A stretch of 6,358 bases of DNA from Bacillota bacterium. GTDB taxonomy: Bacteria > Bacillota > Clostridia > Oscillospirales > Ruminococcaceae. Of this stretch, positions 1 to 5,493 are shown in pieces. Numbering within the stretch: the first letter of the stretch is position 1; each line of letters opens with the position of its first letter. The notes under the pieces were generated by a model, which saw only the letters and a program-made list of their open reading frames with translations, ran no database searches and was not told where the DNA came from. The position numbers and the translations under genes are program-made. The stretch covers positions 1 to 6,358 of the forward strand of contig JAEXZK010000296.1 in the NCBI GenBank assembly GCA_023451415.1. Reading direction: 5' to 3'.

Positions 1-374
1 ACCTTCTGATGGTGCCCATGGACGCCATCCTCATCGAACAGGTCATCATCAACCTGTTGGAGAACGCCGCGATCCACGCCAAAAATGCCTCCTGTATCTG
101 GCTCTCCGTTTTCTGCCGTGATTCTTCGGCGGTTTTTGAGGTCCGGGACAACGGGGACGGCATCGAAAAGGCGGCCTTCCCCTATCTCTTTAAAGGATAC
201 AGCATGGAGATGGACACCGGCCGCTCCGACAAAAAGCGCAGCATGGGCATCGGCCTGTCGGTCTGCATGTCCATTGTCAAGGCCCATGGGGGTCTTATGG
301 AAGCAGAAAACAGCCCCCAGGGCGGCGCCGTATTCCGCTTTACTTTACCCGTGGAGGAGGAACCTGTTTTATGA
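1..374 (+). CDS. kdpD: KdpD-like sensor histidine kinase, C-terminal fragment (5' end outside window)
   Basis: This is the C-terminal ATPase (HATPase_c) part of a sensor histidine kinase. The reading frame is open from the first bases (codons from position 3), so the start, input domain and phospho-acceptor His lie upstream of the window. Visible landmarks are the N box (IEQVIINLLENA, Mg-ATP binding), the G1 box (VRDNGDGI), an F-box-like LFKGYSM, and the G2 box (MGIGLSVCMSIVKAHGG), followed by the usual short strand and stop. The LVPMD-xx-LIEQV opening and the GIGLSVC-xx-IVKAHGG ending are typical of clostridial KdpD proteins. Known KdpD proteins sense K+ limitation or turgor and phosphorylate KdpE, which switches on the KdpFABC K+ pump. 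The stop overlaps the next start by 4 bp (ATGA), so the two are co-translated partners. Family assignment is firm; the K+ role rests mainly on the KdpE-like partner. Confidence 0.87.
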   Translation, partial: LLMVPMDAILIEQVIINLLENAAIHAKNASCIWLSVFCRDSSAVFEVRDNGDGIEKAAFPYLFKGYSMEMDTGRSDKKRSMGIGLSVCMSIVKAHGGLMEAENSPQGGAVFRFTLPVEEEPVL

Positions 375-1081
375 GCAGCATTAAAGAAACCGTCCTGGTC
401 GTGGAGGATGAAAACAACATCAGCAACTTCATGTCCACTATCCTGTCCGCCAACGGATATGATGTGGTCCTTGCCAAAAATGGCGCCGAGGCCTTTGCCA
501 TGATGACCTCCCACTGCCCCGACGTCATTATTCTGGACCTGGGCCTGCCCGATATGGACGGGCTCCAGCTCATCAAATCCTTTCGGGAGTGGTCCCGGGT
601 ACCCATCATCGTGGTGTCCGCCCGCACCCACGAAAAGGATAAGGTCACAGCCCTGGACCTGGGGGCGGACGACTATGTCACCAAGCCCTTCGGCCCTTCC
701 GAACTTTTGGCCAGGATCCGCACCGCCCTGCGCCATATGCGCAGCCACGCCGCCGATGAGCGGGTGGCCCAGACCGGCATCTTCAAGGCTGGGGATCTGG
801 TCATTGACTATGACAAACGCCATGTGCTGGTGGGCGGCCAGGACGTCCACCTGACCCAGAACGAGTATAAGCTGGTCTCCCTGTTGGGCAAATATGCCGG
901 ACGGGTGCTCACCTATGACTACATCATCAAGGAGCTGTGGGGCCCCAACGCCAAGGGCAACAATCAGATCCTCCGGGTAAACATGGCCAACATCCGCCGC
1001 AAAATTGAGAAAAACCCCGCGGAGCCCGTCTACATATTTACCGAGGTGGGCGTGGGCTACCGGATGATCGAGGGAGAATAA
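371..1081 (+). CDS. kdpE: KdpE-like OmpR-family response regulator
   Basis: A complete 236-residue DNA-binding response regulator, the usual size for OmpR/KdpE proteins. The N-terminal receiver domain (about 7-120) has the acidic pair E12/D13, phospho-acceptor D56 in ILDLGLPDMDG, S83 in IIVVSAR and K105 in VTKPFG. The C-terminal winged helix (about 137-234) includes the HLTQNEYKLVSLL recognition region and ends in FTEVGVGYRM. The strings DLGLPD, SFREWSRVPIIVVSAR and LWGPNA are strongly KdpE-like, so the expected role is to activate kdpFABC when phosphorylated by the upstream kinase. The pump genes are not in the window and may lie upstream or elsewhere. The start at 371 overlaps the kinase stop by 4 bp and has a strong GGAGGAGG Shine-Dalgarno (353-360) inside the kinase gene, about 10 nt from the ATG, which supports translational coupling. 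Two hairpins follow, so this is the last gene of its operon. Confidence 0.9.
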   Translation: MSSIKETVLVVEDENNISNFMSTILSANGYDVVLAKNGAEAFAMMTSHCPDVIILDLGLPDMDGLQLIKSFREWSRVPIIVVSARTHEKDKVTALDLGADDYVTKPFGPSELLARIRTALRHMRSHAADERVAQTGIFKAGDLVIDYDKRHVLVGGQDVHLTQNEYKLVSLLGKYAGRVLTYDYIIKELWGPNAKGNNQILRVNMANIRRKIEKNPAEPVYIFTEVGVGYRMIEGE

Positions 1082-1125
1082 AAAAACGGCAAACCGGCGC
1101 CGCTGCAAAAATATCATACCCGGCC

Positions 1126-1164
1126 AACAGGCTCCGCCCAGTAATCACTTGGGCGGAGCCTGTT
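1126..1164 (+). terminator. Long perfect hairpin downstream of kdpE
   Basis: A perfect 15-bp stem pairs 1126-1140 (AACAGGCTCCGCCCA) with 1150-1164 across a 9-nt loop. On the plus strand the stem runs into only a short U-rich stretch (TGTTTCC), and on the minus strand no T-run follows. It probably ends the kdpDE transcript or protects its 3' end, but the tail is weak for a classical intrinsic terminator. The stem itself is certain; the function is inferred. Confidence 0.65.
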
Positions 1165-1181
1165 TCCGTAATATATAGACG

Positions 1182-1228
1182 GGGCGCGCCGCGGACATTT
1201 TCTTTCGCGGCGCGCCCTTTGTTTGATT
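1182..1228 (+). terminator. Second hairpin with T-rich tail between convergent genes
   Basis: A perfect 12-bp GC stem pairs 1182-1193 (GGGCGCGCCGCG) with 1206-1217 across a 12-nt loop. It is followed on the plus strand by TTTGTTTGATT, which suits a rho-independent terminator for the kdpDE operon. It lies 10 bp beyond the stop of the convergent acyl-CoA synthetase gene, so it may also mark the 3' end of that minus-strand transcript. In that direction the tail is CGTCTATATAT rather than a T-run, so termination there would be weaker. Confidence 0.7.
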
Positions 1229-2888
1229 ATTGTGCCTTTTGGGCGTCCCGCTCCTTCAGTTCCACCCGGCGGATCTTGCCGCTGATGGTCTTGGGGAGCT
1301 CATCCATATACTCCACAATGCGGGGGTACTTGTAGGGGGCGGTCTGATGCTTGACATAGTCCTGGAGCTCTTTGGTCAGCTCCGGGGTGGGGGCGTAGCC
1401 CTTGGTGAGGACAATAGTAGCCTTGACCACAGTGCCGCGGATGGGGTCAGGGGCGCCGGTGACGGCGCATTCCAGTACCGCCGGGTGCTCCATCAGGACA
1501 CTCTCGACCTCAAAGGGCCCGATGCGGTAGCCGGACGCCTTGATGACGTCATCGGTGCGGCCCACATACCAGAAGTAGCCGTCCTCATCCCGCCAGACGG
1601 TGTCACCGGTGTGGTAGTAGCCGTCGTGCCAGGCCTCGTCGGTGAGGCGCTGGTTCTTGTAATAGCCCAGGAATAGGCCCGCCTGGGGGCCGTCGGCCCG
1701 AACGCAGATCTCCCCCACGTCGCCGGTGGCCGCCTCGTTGCCGTCGCTGTCCAGAACATGGACGTCAAAGAGCGGGGATGGCTTGCCCATGGAGCCGGGC
1801 TTGCTCCTGGAGCCCACCAGGTTGGCAAGGAGGACGGTGGTCTCGGTTTGGCCAAAGGCCTCCATGAGGCTGAGGCCGGTGTACTCCTTGAAGCGGTTGT
1901 AGACCTCGGGGTTGAGGGCCTCGCCGGCGGTGGTGGCGTAACGGAGGCTGCTCAGGTCGTAGCCCTCCATCCCCTCCTTGATAAAGAAACGGTAGATGGG
2001 GGGCGGCGCGCAGAAGGGGGTGATCCGGTACTGCTCGATCTTGTGGAGCAGGTCGCTGGGGTGGAACTTGGTAAAGTCATAGACAAAGACCCCCGCCCCG
2101 CAGAACCACTGGCCGTACAGCTTGCCCCACACCGCCTTGCCCCAGCCGGTGTCCGACACGGTGAGGTGGAGGCCGTCGGGGACCACATTGTGCCAGTGGC
2201 GGGCGGTGATGATGTGGCCGATGGGGTAGCTGTGGCTGTGCATTACCATCTTGGGGTAACCGGTGGTGCCGGAGGTGAAGTAGATGAGCAGGGGGTCGGT
2301 GACCTTGTTGGGGATCCGCTCCAGCTGGTCGGAGGCCGCCTGCATCCCGGTCTCAAAGTCCTCCCAGCCCTCCCGGGCGCCCCGCACCATCAGCTTGCGC
2401 ACCGGCCAGGCGATTTCTGCCACAGCCTCATCGGCGGCATAGGAGACCTCCCCGTCGGGGGTGCAGACCAACGCCTTGACGTCGGCGGATTCGATGCGGT
2501 AGACAATGTCTTTTTTCGTCAGCAGATTGGTGGCGGGGATGATGACCGCCCCGATCTTGTGCAGGGCGGTGATGACAAACCAAAACTCATAGTGCCGCTT
2601 GAGGATGACCATCACCTTGTCGCCTTTGCCGATCCCCAGGCTGAGGAAGTAGTTGGCGGTCTTGTTGCTGTACCGGCGGATATCATCAAAGGAGAAGACG
2701 CGCTCCTCCCCCTGGTCGTTGCACCACACCATGGCCCGGCGGCCGGGCTCGTGGTCGGCGATGTAGTCCACCACGTCATAGGCGAAGTTGAAGTTCTCGG
2801 GCGTCACGGGTTCAAATGTCTTGAGGACTCCCCGGGCGTCAAAGGTTTCTTTGCAGTATTTCTGATACAGGTTTTCCATCTTTTCCAT
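1227..2888 (-). CDS. AMP-forming acyl-CoA synthetase, medium-chain (ACSM/MACS) type
   Basis: A 553-residue member of the acyl-adenylate-forming (ANL) superfamily, full length for the ACSM/MACS group. It makes an acyl-AMP from a carboxylate and ATP, then transfers the acyl group to CoA in the cytosol. Core motifs are present: the Thr/Ser/Gly-rich loop FTSGTTGYPK (204-213), TTAGE (319-323), EAFGQTET (343-350), YYHTGD (424-429), the hinge-region GRTDDVIKASGYRIGPFEVES (443-463) and the catalytic Lys K538 in PKTISGK. The SDTGW segment and the GAPDPIRGTVVKA and TAPYKYPR strings point to the medium-chain/butyrate-CoA ligase group rather than classical Acs. Substrate cannot be read from sequence; short, medium or branched acids are all possible. 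It lies 12 bp after the XRE-cupin gene, in one transcript governed by an isoleucine T-box leader. Two starts are possible, M1 at 2888 and M4 at 2879. The GGAG just upstream sits too close to M1 but about 11 nt from M4. Confidence 0.92.
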   Translation of the reverse strand: MEKMENLYQKYCKETFDARGVLKTFEPVTPENFNFAYDVVDYIADHEPGRRAMVWCNDQGEERVFSFDDIRRYSNKTANYFLSLGIGKGDKVMVILKRHYEFWFVITALHKIGAVIIPATNLLTKKDIVYRIESADVKALVCTPDGEVSYAADEAVAEIAWPVRKLMVRGAREGWEDFETGMQAASDQLERIPNKVTDPLLIYFTSGTTGYPKMVMHSHSYPIGHIITARHWHNVVPDGLHLTVSDTGWGKAVWGKLYGQWFCGAGVFVYDFTKFHPSDLLHKIEQYRITPFCAPPPIYRFFIKEGMEGYDLSSLRYATTAGEALNPEVYNRFKEYTGLSLMEAFGQTETTVLLANLVGSRSKPGSMGKPSPLFDVHVLDSDGNEAATGDVGEICVRADGPQAGLFLGYYKNQRLTDEAWHDGYYHTGDTVWRDEDGYFWYVGRTDDVIKASGYRIGPFEVESVLMEHPAVLECAVTGAPDPIRGTVVKATIVLTKGYAPTPELTKELQDYVKHQTAPYKYPRIVEYMDELPKTISGKIRRVELKERDAQKAQ

Positions 2889-2900
2889 TTCTCCGACCCC

Positions 2901-3479
2901 TTACTCCTCGTCGTCTTTCTTCAGCACAACCGCCAGGAAGACACAGTCCTGCCCGCCGGCGGCGATCATGCCGTGGCCATGGGCAGAATCGTAATACACG
3001 CTGTCCCCGGCCTCCAGGACCTCGGTGTGGTCCTCAAAGGCAAACTTCAGGGAGCCGCTGAGGACATAGTCGAACTCCTGGCCGCTGTGGCGGGACAGGG
3101 CGATGGGCCGCTCCTGCTCCTCCTGGGAGAAGGGCGCAGTCACCAGGAAAGGCTCGCACTCCTTGCCCTTGAAGAGGTAAGCCAGGTGCTCGTAGGAGAA
3201 GCCCTTCCGCCGGCTGATGGGCAGCCCCCTGCCCTTGCGGACAATGGTATAGAAGGAAAGCTTGGGGGCCTCGCCGGTGATCAGCTCCACCATGTCCACC
3301 CCCAGCACCTCAGCGCACTTGAGAAGGAAGGAAAAGGAAAAATCGGAGCTTCCTTCCTCCAGCGTCAGGTATTCCTCCTCGCTCATCTTGCAGGCCCGGG
3401 CCATATCCTCCGCCGTAATATCCAGTATCTCCCGCAGGGTCCTGATTCGTTCGGCCACTTCCATCAGTCTGACTTCCAT
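2901..3479 (-). CDS. XRE-family regulator with C-terminal cupin sensor domain
   Basis: A 192-residue transcriptional regulator. Residues about 8-68 form an XRE helix-turn-helix (IRTLREILDITAEDMARACKM, then LEEGSSDFSFSFLLKCAEVLGV), though the second helix is acidic and diverges from the commonest forms. Residues about 105-187 form a cupin beta-barrel with RHSGQEFDYVLSG (130-142) and LEAGDSVYYDSAHGHG (155-170); such domains bind metal or small effectors in this family. The start at 3479 is well supported by AGGAGG (3493-3488) with an 8-nt gap. It is the first gene after the T-box leader and 12 bp ahead of the acyl-CoA synthetase gene, so it probably controls that operon, perhaps in response to the acid or its CoA ester. 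The palindrome ACATG-ttg-CATGT at 3496-3508 is a candidate operator. Domain calls are firm; target and ligand are inference. Confidence 0.9.
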   Translation of the reverse strand: MEVRLMEVAERIRTLREILDITAEDMARACKMSEEEYLTLEEGSSDFSFSFLLKCAEVLGVDMVELITGEAPKLSFYTIVRKGRGLPISRRKGFSYEHLAYLFKGKECEPFLVTAPFSQEEQERPIALSRHSGQEFDYVLSGSLKFAFEDHTEVLEAGDSVYYDSAHGHGMIAAGGQDCVFLAVVLKKDDEE

Positions 3480-3485
3480 TGATGA

Positions 3486-3493
3486 TTCCTCCT
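3486..3493 (-). promoter_or_regulatory. Ribosome binding site of the XRE-cupin gene
   Basis: Read on the minus strand this is AGGAGGAA. The AGGAGG core lies 8 nt before the ATG at 3479. It decides the start in favour of M1 over the in-frame M6. Confidence 0.85.
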
Positions 3494-3495
3494 AT

Positions 3496-3508
3496 ACATG
3501 TTGCATGT
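3496..3508. promoter_or_regulatory. Palindrome, candidate operator of the XRE-cupin regulator
   Basis: ACATG-ttg-CATGT is a perfect 5-bp inverted repeat around a 3-bp centre, just upstream of the Shine-Dalgarno of the XRE-cupin gene and downstream of the T-box terminator. Its size and place fit an XRE dimer site used for autoregulation as a roadblock. No second copy was noticed elsewhere in the window, so the role is a guess. Confidence 0.3.
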
Positions 3509-3574
3509 CGTCGTTGCCCCAGGCAAGCCGCCCAGGCCCAGGCGTTTGGCTTTTGCGAAGCGTGCGCGCCGCGC

Positions 3575-3861
3575 AACAAAAACAGCCCGCCCCAGGAATT
3601 GGGACGGGCATAAGCTGCTCGCGGTACCACCCAAGTTGCGCCCGCCTTGGCGGAACGCCTCTCAATAAGGATCTGACAATCCCGGGCCGGTAACGCAGCC
3701 GACGCGTGGTCCCCTACTCGGCCAAAGCCTTTGGGGTCCCCTGCTCCAAGGTGATGTGACGGCCCTTCGTTTATATGCTTTCACCAGCCGCATACTCTCT
3801 GAAAACGAAATCCGGACGCCATGTCCTCTTCAACGCTTTGATGGGTTATATTTGGTTGTTG
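3575..3861 (-). ncRNA. T-box leader (tRNA-sensing riboswitch), isoleucine specifier AUC
   Basis: A complete T-box leader on the minus strand. From 5' to 3' it shows: the Stem I base motif AAAGCGUUGAAGAGGA (from 3839); AGAGAG (3800-3795); the apical stem GUAUGC/GCAUAU around GGCUGGUGAAA; the return strand AAACGAAG pairing with UUUCGUUU; the specifier region CAC-AUC-ACCUUGGAG; a Stem II S-turn-like GAGUAGG; a GCGUUACC segment like Stem IIA/B; and the T-box AACUUGGGUGGUACCGCG (3637-3620). By alignment with the usual pattern (specifier directly before ACCUUGGAG) the specifier is AUC at 3755-3753, for tRNA-Ile(GAU). The bulge UGGU (3629-3626) would pair with a tRNA end whose discriminator is A, as in tRNA-Ile. 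Uncharged tRNA should stabilise the antiterminator and allow expression of the XRE-cupin and acyl-CoA synthetase genes, an unusual target. The class is near certain. The specifier is good, but it comes from a manual fold. Confidence 0.93.
3578..3609 (-). terminator. Intrinsic terminator of the T-box leader
   Basis: On the minus strand GCCCGUCCC (3609-3601) pairs with GGGGCGGGC (3593-3585), including one U-G wobble. A short tail and five Ts (3582-3578) follow. The wobble forms only in minus-strand RNA (it would be a C-A mismatch on the other strand), which fixes the orientation. The 5' arm is shared with the competing antiterminator: CGGGC (3644-3640) can pair with GCCCG (3609-3605), enclosing the T-box sequence. 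Confidence 0.9.
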
Positions 3862-3867
3862 TTAACG

Positions 3868-3896
3868 ATAATAAACCAAAAGAGCCGCTTTGTCAA
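3868..3896 (-). promoter_or_regulatory. Consensus sigma-A promoter of the T-box operon
   Basis: On the minus strand TTGACA (3896-3891), a 17-bp spacer, then TATTAT (3873-3868). Transcription should begin near 3861, just before the first T-box stem. The -35 box contains the TGA stop (3895-3893) of the upstream HAD gene, so the T-box operon has its own promoter with no spare intergenic DNA. Confidence 0.85.
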
Positions 3897-4546
3897 GCCT
3901 TTTGGAGCAGGATTTTTTCCAACTCCTCCACTGTGTCCGCCACCTCGCCGGCGCCGCTGTCCAAAAGGAAACCCCTGCTCTTCATCCCCCAGGAAACCCC
4001 CACCGTGGGGATGCCGGCGGCGCGGCCAGTGGCCACGTCCACCTCGGAGTCCCCCACATAGGCGATGGGCCGGACGTCGGGCCCCAGCTGCTCCAGCACA
4101 TAGCGGACGCCGCAGGGGTCGGGCTTGGTGGGCCAGCCGGGATGCTGGCCGTACCAGGCGTCCACCAGGCCGCTGAGGGTGCTCAGGTAGACCGCTTCCG
4201 TCTGGGCCTGGGGCTTGTTGGACACCACGGCGGTAAGGATGCCATGGGCGCGCAGGCTGCGCAGCATCTCCGGGATACCGGGAAACATTTTGCATCCGCC
4301 GCTGCAGATGTCGCCGTAAATCGTACTGTAATCGGCCAGGACCTTCTGGTGGAAGGCCTTATCCCCCTGGGGGCCGATGGCCTTGCTGATGAGGACGTCC
4401 ACCCCCCAGCCGATAAAGTTCCGGTACTCCTCGGGATCGTGCTGGGGCAGGCCGGAGATCTCCAGGGCGGTATTGCAGCACAGGGCAATATCGCCCACCG
4501 AATCGATAAGAGTGCCATCCAGATCGAAAATTGCTGCCTTGTTCAA
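3893..4546 (-). CDS. HAD-superfamily phosphatase, phosphoglycolate phosphatase (Gph)-like
   Basis: A HAD subfamily I hydrolase of 217 residues from the preferred start, close to the usual Gph/PGP length. It removes phosphate from a small phosphorylated metabolite through an aspartyl-phosphate intermediate. Motif I is IFDLDGTLIDS (nucleophile D8, acid D10), motif II is VVSNK (S109), the motif III Lys is in PTKPDP (K141), and motif IV is YVGDSEVD (D166, D170). Between motifs I and II lies a helical C1 cap. The frame contains no ATG before motif I. TTG at 4546 is chosen because AGGTGG lies 7 nt upstream and the protein then begins (M)NKAAIFDLDGT like its relatives; TTG at 4579 would add 11 residues but has no clear ribosome site. 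It has its own promoter, divergent from that of thiT. The physiological substrate is unknown: phosphoglycolate, another sugar phosphate or a cofactor phosphate. Confidence 0.85.
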   Translation of the reverse strand: MNKAAIFDLDGTLIDSVGDIALCCNTALEISGLPQHDPEEYRNFIGWGVDVLISKAIGPQGDKAFHQKVLADYSTIYGDICSGGCKMFPGIPEMLRSLRAHGILTAVVSNKPQAQTEAVYLSTLSGLVDAWYGQHPGWPTKPDPCGVRYVLEQLGPDVRPIAYVGDSEVDVATGRAAGIPTVGVSWGMKSRGFLLDSGAGEVADTVEELEKILLQKA

Positions 4547-4581
4547 AACGCGACCACCTTTTCTGTGTACTTCTAACAATA

Positions 4582-4609
4582 ATTATAGCATAAAACTCTT
4601 GACAGTCAA
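4582..4609 (-). promoter_or_regulatory. Promoter of the HAD phosphatase gene
   Basis: On the minus strand TTGACT (4609-4604), a 16-bp spacer and a perfect TATAAT (4587-4582). Transcription should start near 4575, leaving a leader of about 30 nt before the TTG start. Its -35 box meets the -35 box of the divergent thiT promoter at base 4604, inside the palindrome TTGACAGTCAA. Confidence 0.75.
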
Positions 4610-4627
4610 TGGAAACCAGGATATACT
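4599..4627 (+). promoter_or_regulatory. Promoter of the TPP riboswitch-thiT transcript
   Basis: TTGACA (4599-4604), a 17-bp spacer and TATACT (4622-4627). The expected start near 4634 lies just before the riboswitch aptamer. The -35 box abuts and shares a base with that of the divergent HAD promoter. Confidence 0.82.
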
Positions 4628-4634
4628 AAAGCCA

Positions 4635-4724
4635 CAACAGGGGGGTCCGTGTTAGCGGGCTGAGATATGGGACGGGATCCCATGACCCTTATACCTGATC
4701 TGGATCATGCCAGCGTAGGAAGTG
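4635..4724 (+). ncRNA. TPP riboswitch (THI element) aptamer
   Basis: A thiamine pyrophosphate aptamer with its conserved core. GGGGGU (4640s) pairs as P2 with ACCC (4685-4688), and CCG/CGG forms a short P3. The pyrimidine-sensing GCTGAGA is at 4659-4665. A variable hairpin ATGGGA/TCCCAT spans 4667-4683. The diphosphate-sensing half is CCTGATCTGGATCATGCC, followed by AGCGTAGGAAGT up to 4723. This domain normally shuts off expression when TPP is plentiful. The outer P1 helix is not obvious by eye. It sits right after a strong promoter and before an intrinsic terminator and thiT. Confidence 0.96.
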
Positions 4725-4741
4725 ATAGCGGTTGCCAAAAC

Positions 4742-4776
4742 GGCGCTTTGTGGAACTTCCACGGAGCGTCTTTTTT
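4742..4776 (+). terminator. Riboswitch-controlled intrinsic terminator ahead of thiT
   Basis: GGCGCTTTGTGG (4742-4753) pairs with CCACGGAGCGTC (4759-4770) across AACTT, with wobble pairs, followed by six Ts (4771-4776). A nested antiterminator is visible: GGAAGU (4718-4723) with ACUUCC (4755-4760), and AGCG (4727-4730) with CGCU (4744-4747). Because GGAAGU belongs to the 3' edge of the aptamer, TPP binding should favour the terminator. Confidence 0.88.
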
Positions 4777-4836
4777 CGTTCCCCCGCTCCCCCACGGCAG
4801 ACGCCAGGCGAACAAAAACTGAGGAGGTTCCCTGTT

Positions 4837-5406
4837 ATGAAAAGAACAAAAACACAGATCCTTGTGGAATGCGGCCTGATGATCGCTTTGGCCACGGTGC
4901 TGGGCTATATCCCCATCTTCGAGATGCCCCAGGGCGGGTCCATCACCCTGTGCAGCATGATGCCCATCATCCTGGCCTCTTACCGCCACGGCCTCAAGTG
5001 GGGCGTCTTTACCGGGTTCACCCATGGGCTCATCCAGATGTTCCTGGGCTTCAAAAACGTCATGTACTGCACCACCCTGCTCACCATGGCCGGCTGCGTG
5101 CTGCTGGATTACCTCATCGCCTTCACCGCCCTGGGCACCGCCTGCGTCTTTGCCAAGCCCTTCCACAACAACACCCTGGGCGTCATCGTCAGCACCGGCG
5201 CAGTGGGCTTGATCCGCTACCTGTGCAGCTTCCTTTCCGGTATCCTCATCTGGGGGGGCTACGCGCCCGAGGATATGCCCGTCTGGCTCTACTCCCTGAC
5301 CTACAACGGCAGCTATATGATCCCCGAGATCATCATCACCTGCGTTGCCACCGCCATTGTGGTGGGCATCATGCGCTCCACCGGCAAAAAGGCTTTTGCC
5401 TCCTAA
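4837..5406 (+). CDS. thiT: ThiT, substrate-binding (S) component of an ECF thiamine transporter
   Basis: A 189-residue integral membrane protein, the usual length for ThiT/YuaJ, with about six hydrophobic segments spread over the whole chain. It binds thiamine outside the cell and works with the shared energising module EcfA-A'-T, which is encoded elsewhere. Typical strings are LVECGLMIALATVLGYIPIFEMPQGGS near the N terminus, the MMPIILASYRHGLKWG segment and the C-terminal NGSYMIPEIIIT. The ATG at 4837 is chosen because GAGGAGG (4821-4827) lies 9 nt upstream and the protein then begins KRTKTQILVE as relatives do. The frame is open further upstream, but that stretch is the riboswitch terminator. 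Expression is governed by the TPP riboswitch, which independently supports the thiamine assignment. No other thiamine gene lies in the window, consistent with scavenging, and a strong terminator follows, so it is monocistronic. Confidence 0.95.
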   Translation: MKRTKTQILVECGLMIALATVLGYIPIFEMPQGGSITLCSMMPIILASYRHGLKWGVFTGFTHGLIQMFLGFKNVMYCTTLLTMAGCVLLDYLIAFTALGTACVFAKPFHNNTLGVIVSTGAVGLIRYLCSFLSGILIWGGYAPEDMPVWLYSLTYNGSYMIPEIIITCVATAIVVGIMRSTGKKAFAS

Positions 5407-5459
5407 ATCCCGATCTCCATCCAAAGCATATCCCCTGTACATGCGCTCATAAAACCGTT

Positions 5460-5493
5460 TTGGCGGCAGGCAAAATACCTGCCGCCAATTTTT
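5460..5493 (+). terminator. Intrinsic terminator of thiT
   Basis: A perfect 11-bp stem pairs TTGGCGGCAGG (5460-5470) with CCTGCCGCCAA (5478-5488) across CAAAATA, followed by five Ts. It lies 54 bp beyond the thiT stop. It is a strong rho-independent terminator. Confidence 0.93.

Noticed and set aside
182..1117. Long open frame on the minus strand opposite kdpD/kdpE
   Set aside because: It is antisense to two overlapping genes with clear catalytic motifs, has no recognisable domain and no plausible ribosome site.
1758..3482. Long open frame on the plus strand opposite the acyl-CoA synthetase and XRE-cupin genes
   Set aside because: It is the antisense of two well-supported genes, is Gly/Val/Leu/Asp/His-rich with no domain, and its openness follows from GC-rich third positions in the real genes.
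3514..3543. Three CCAGGC repeats and a TTGCC/GGCAA hairpin between the T-box terminator and the XRE-cupin gene
   Set aside because: Short GC-rich repeats are expected by chance in such DNA, and no regular spacing or known role was seen.
3580..3860. Possible tRNA gene in the region of stems and the GGTACC motif
   Set aside because: There is no cloverleaf or T-loop; the conserved GGGTGGTACCGCG and following terminator identify a T-box leader.
4547..4579. Upstream TTG at 4579 as the start of the HAD gene
   Set aside because: It adds 11 residues not seen in relatives, lies at about the predicted transcription start and lacks a ribosome site; TTG at 4546 has AGGTGG at the right distance.
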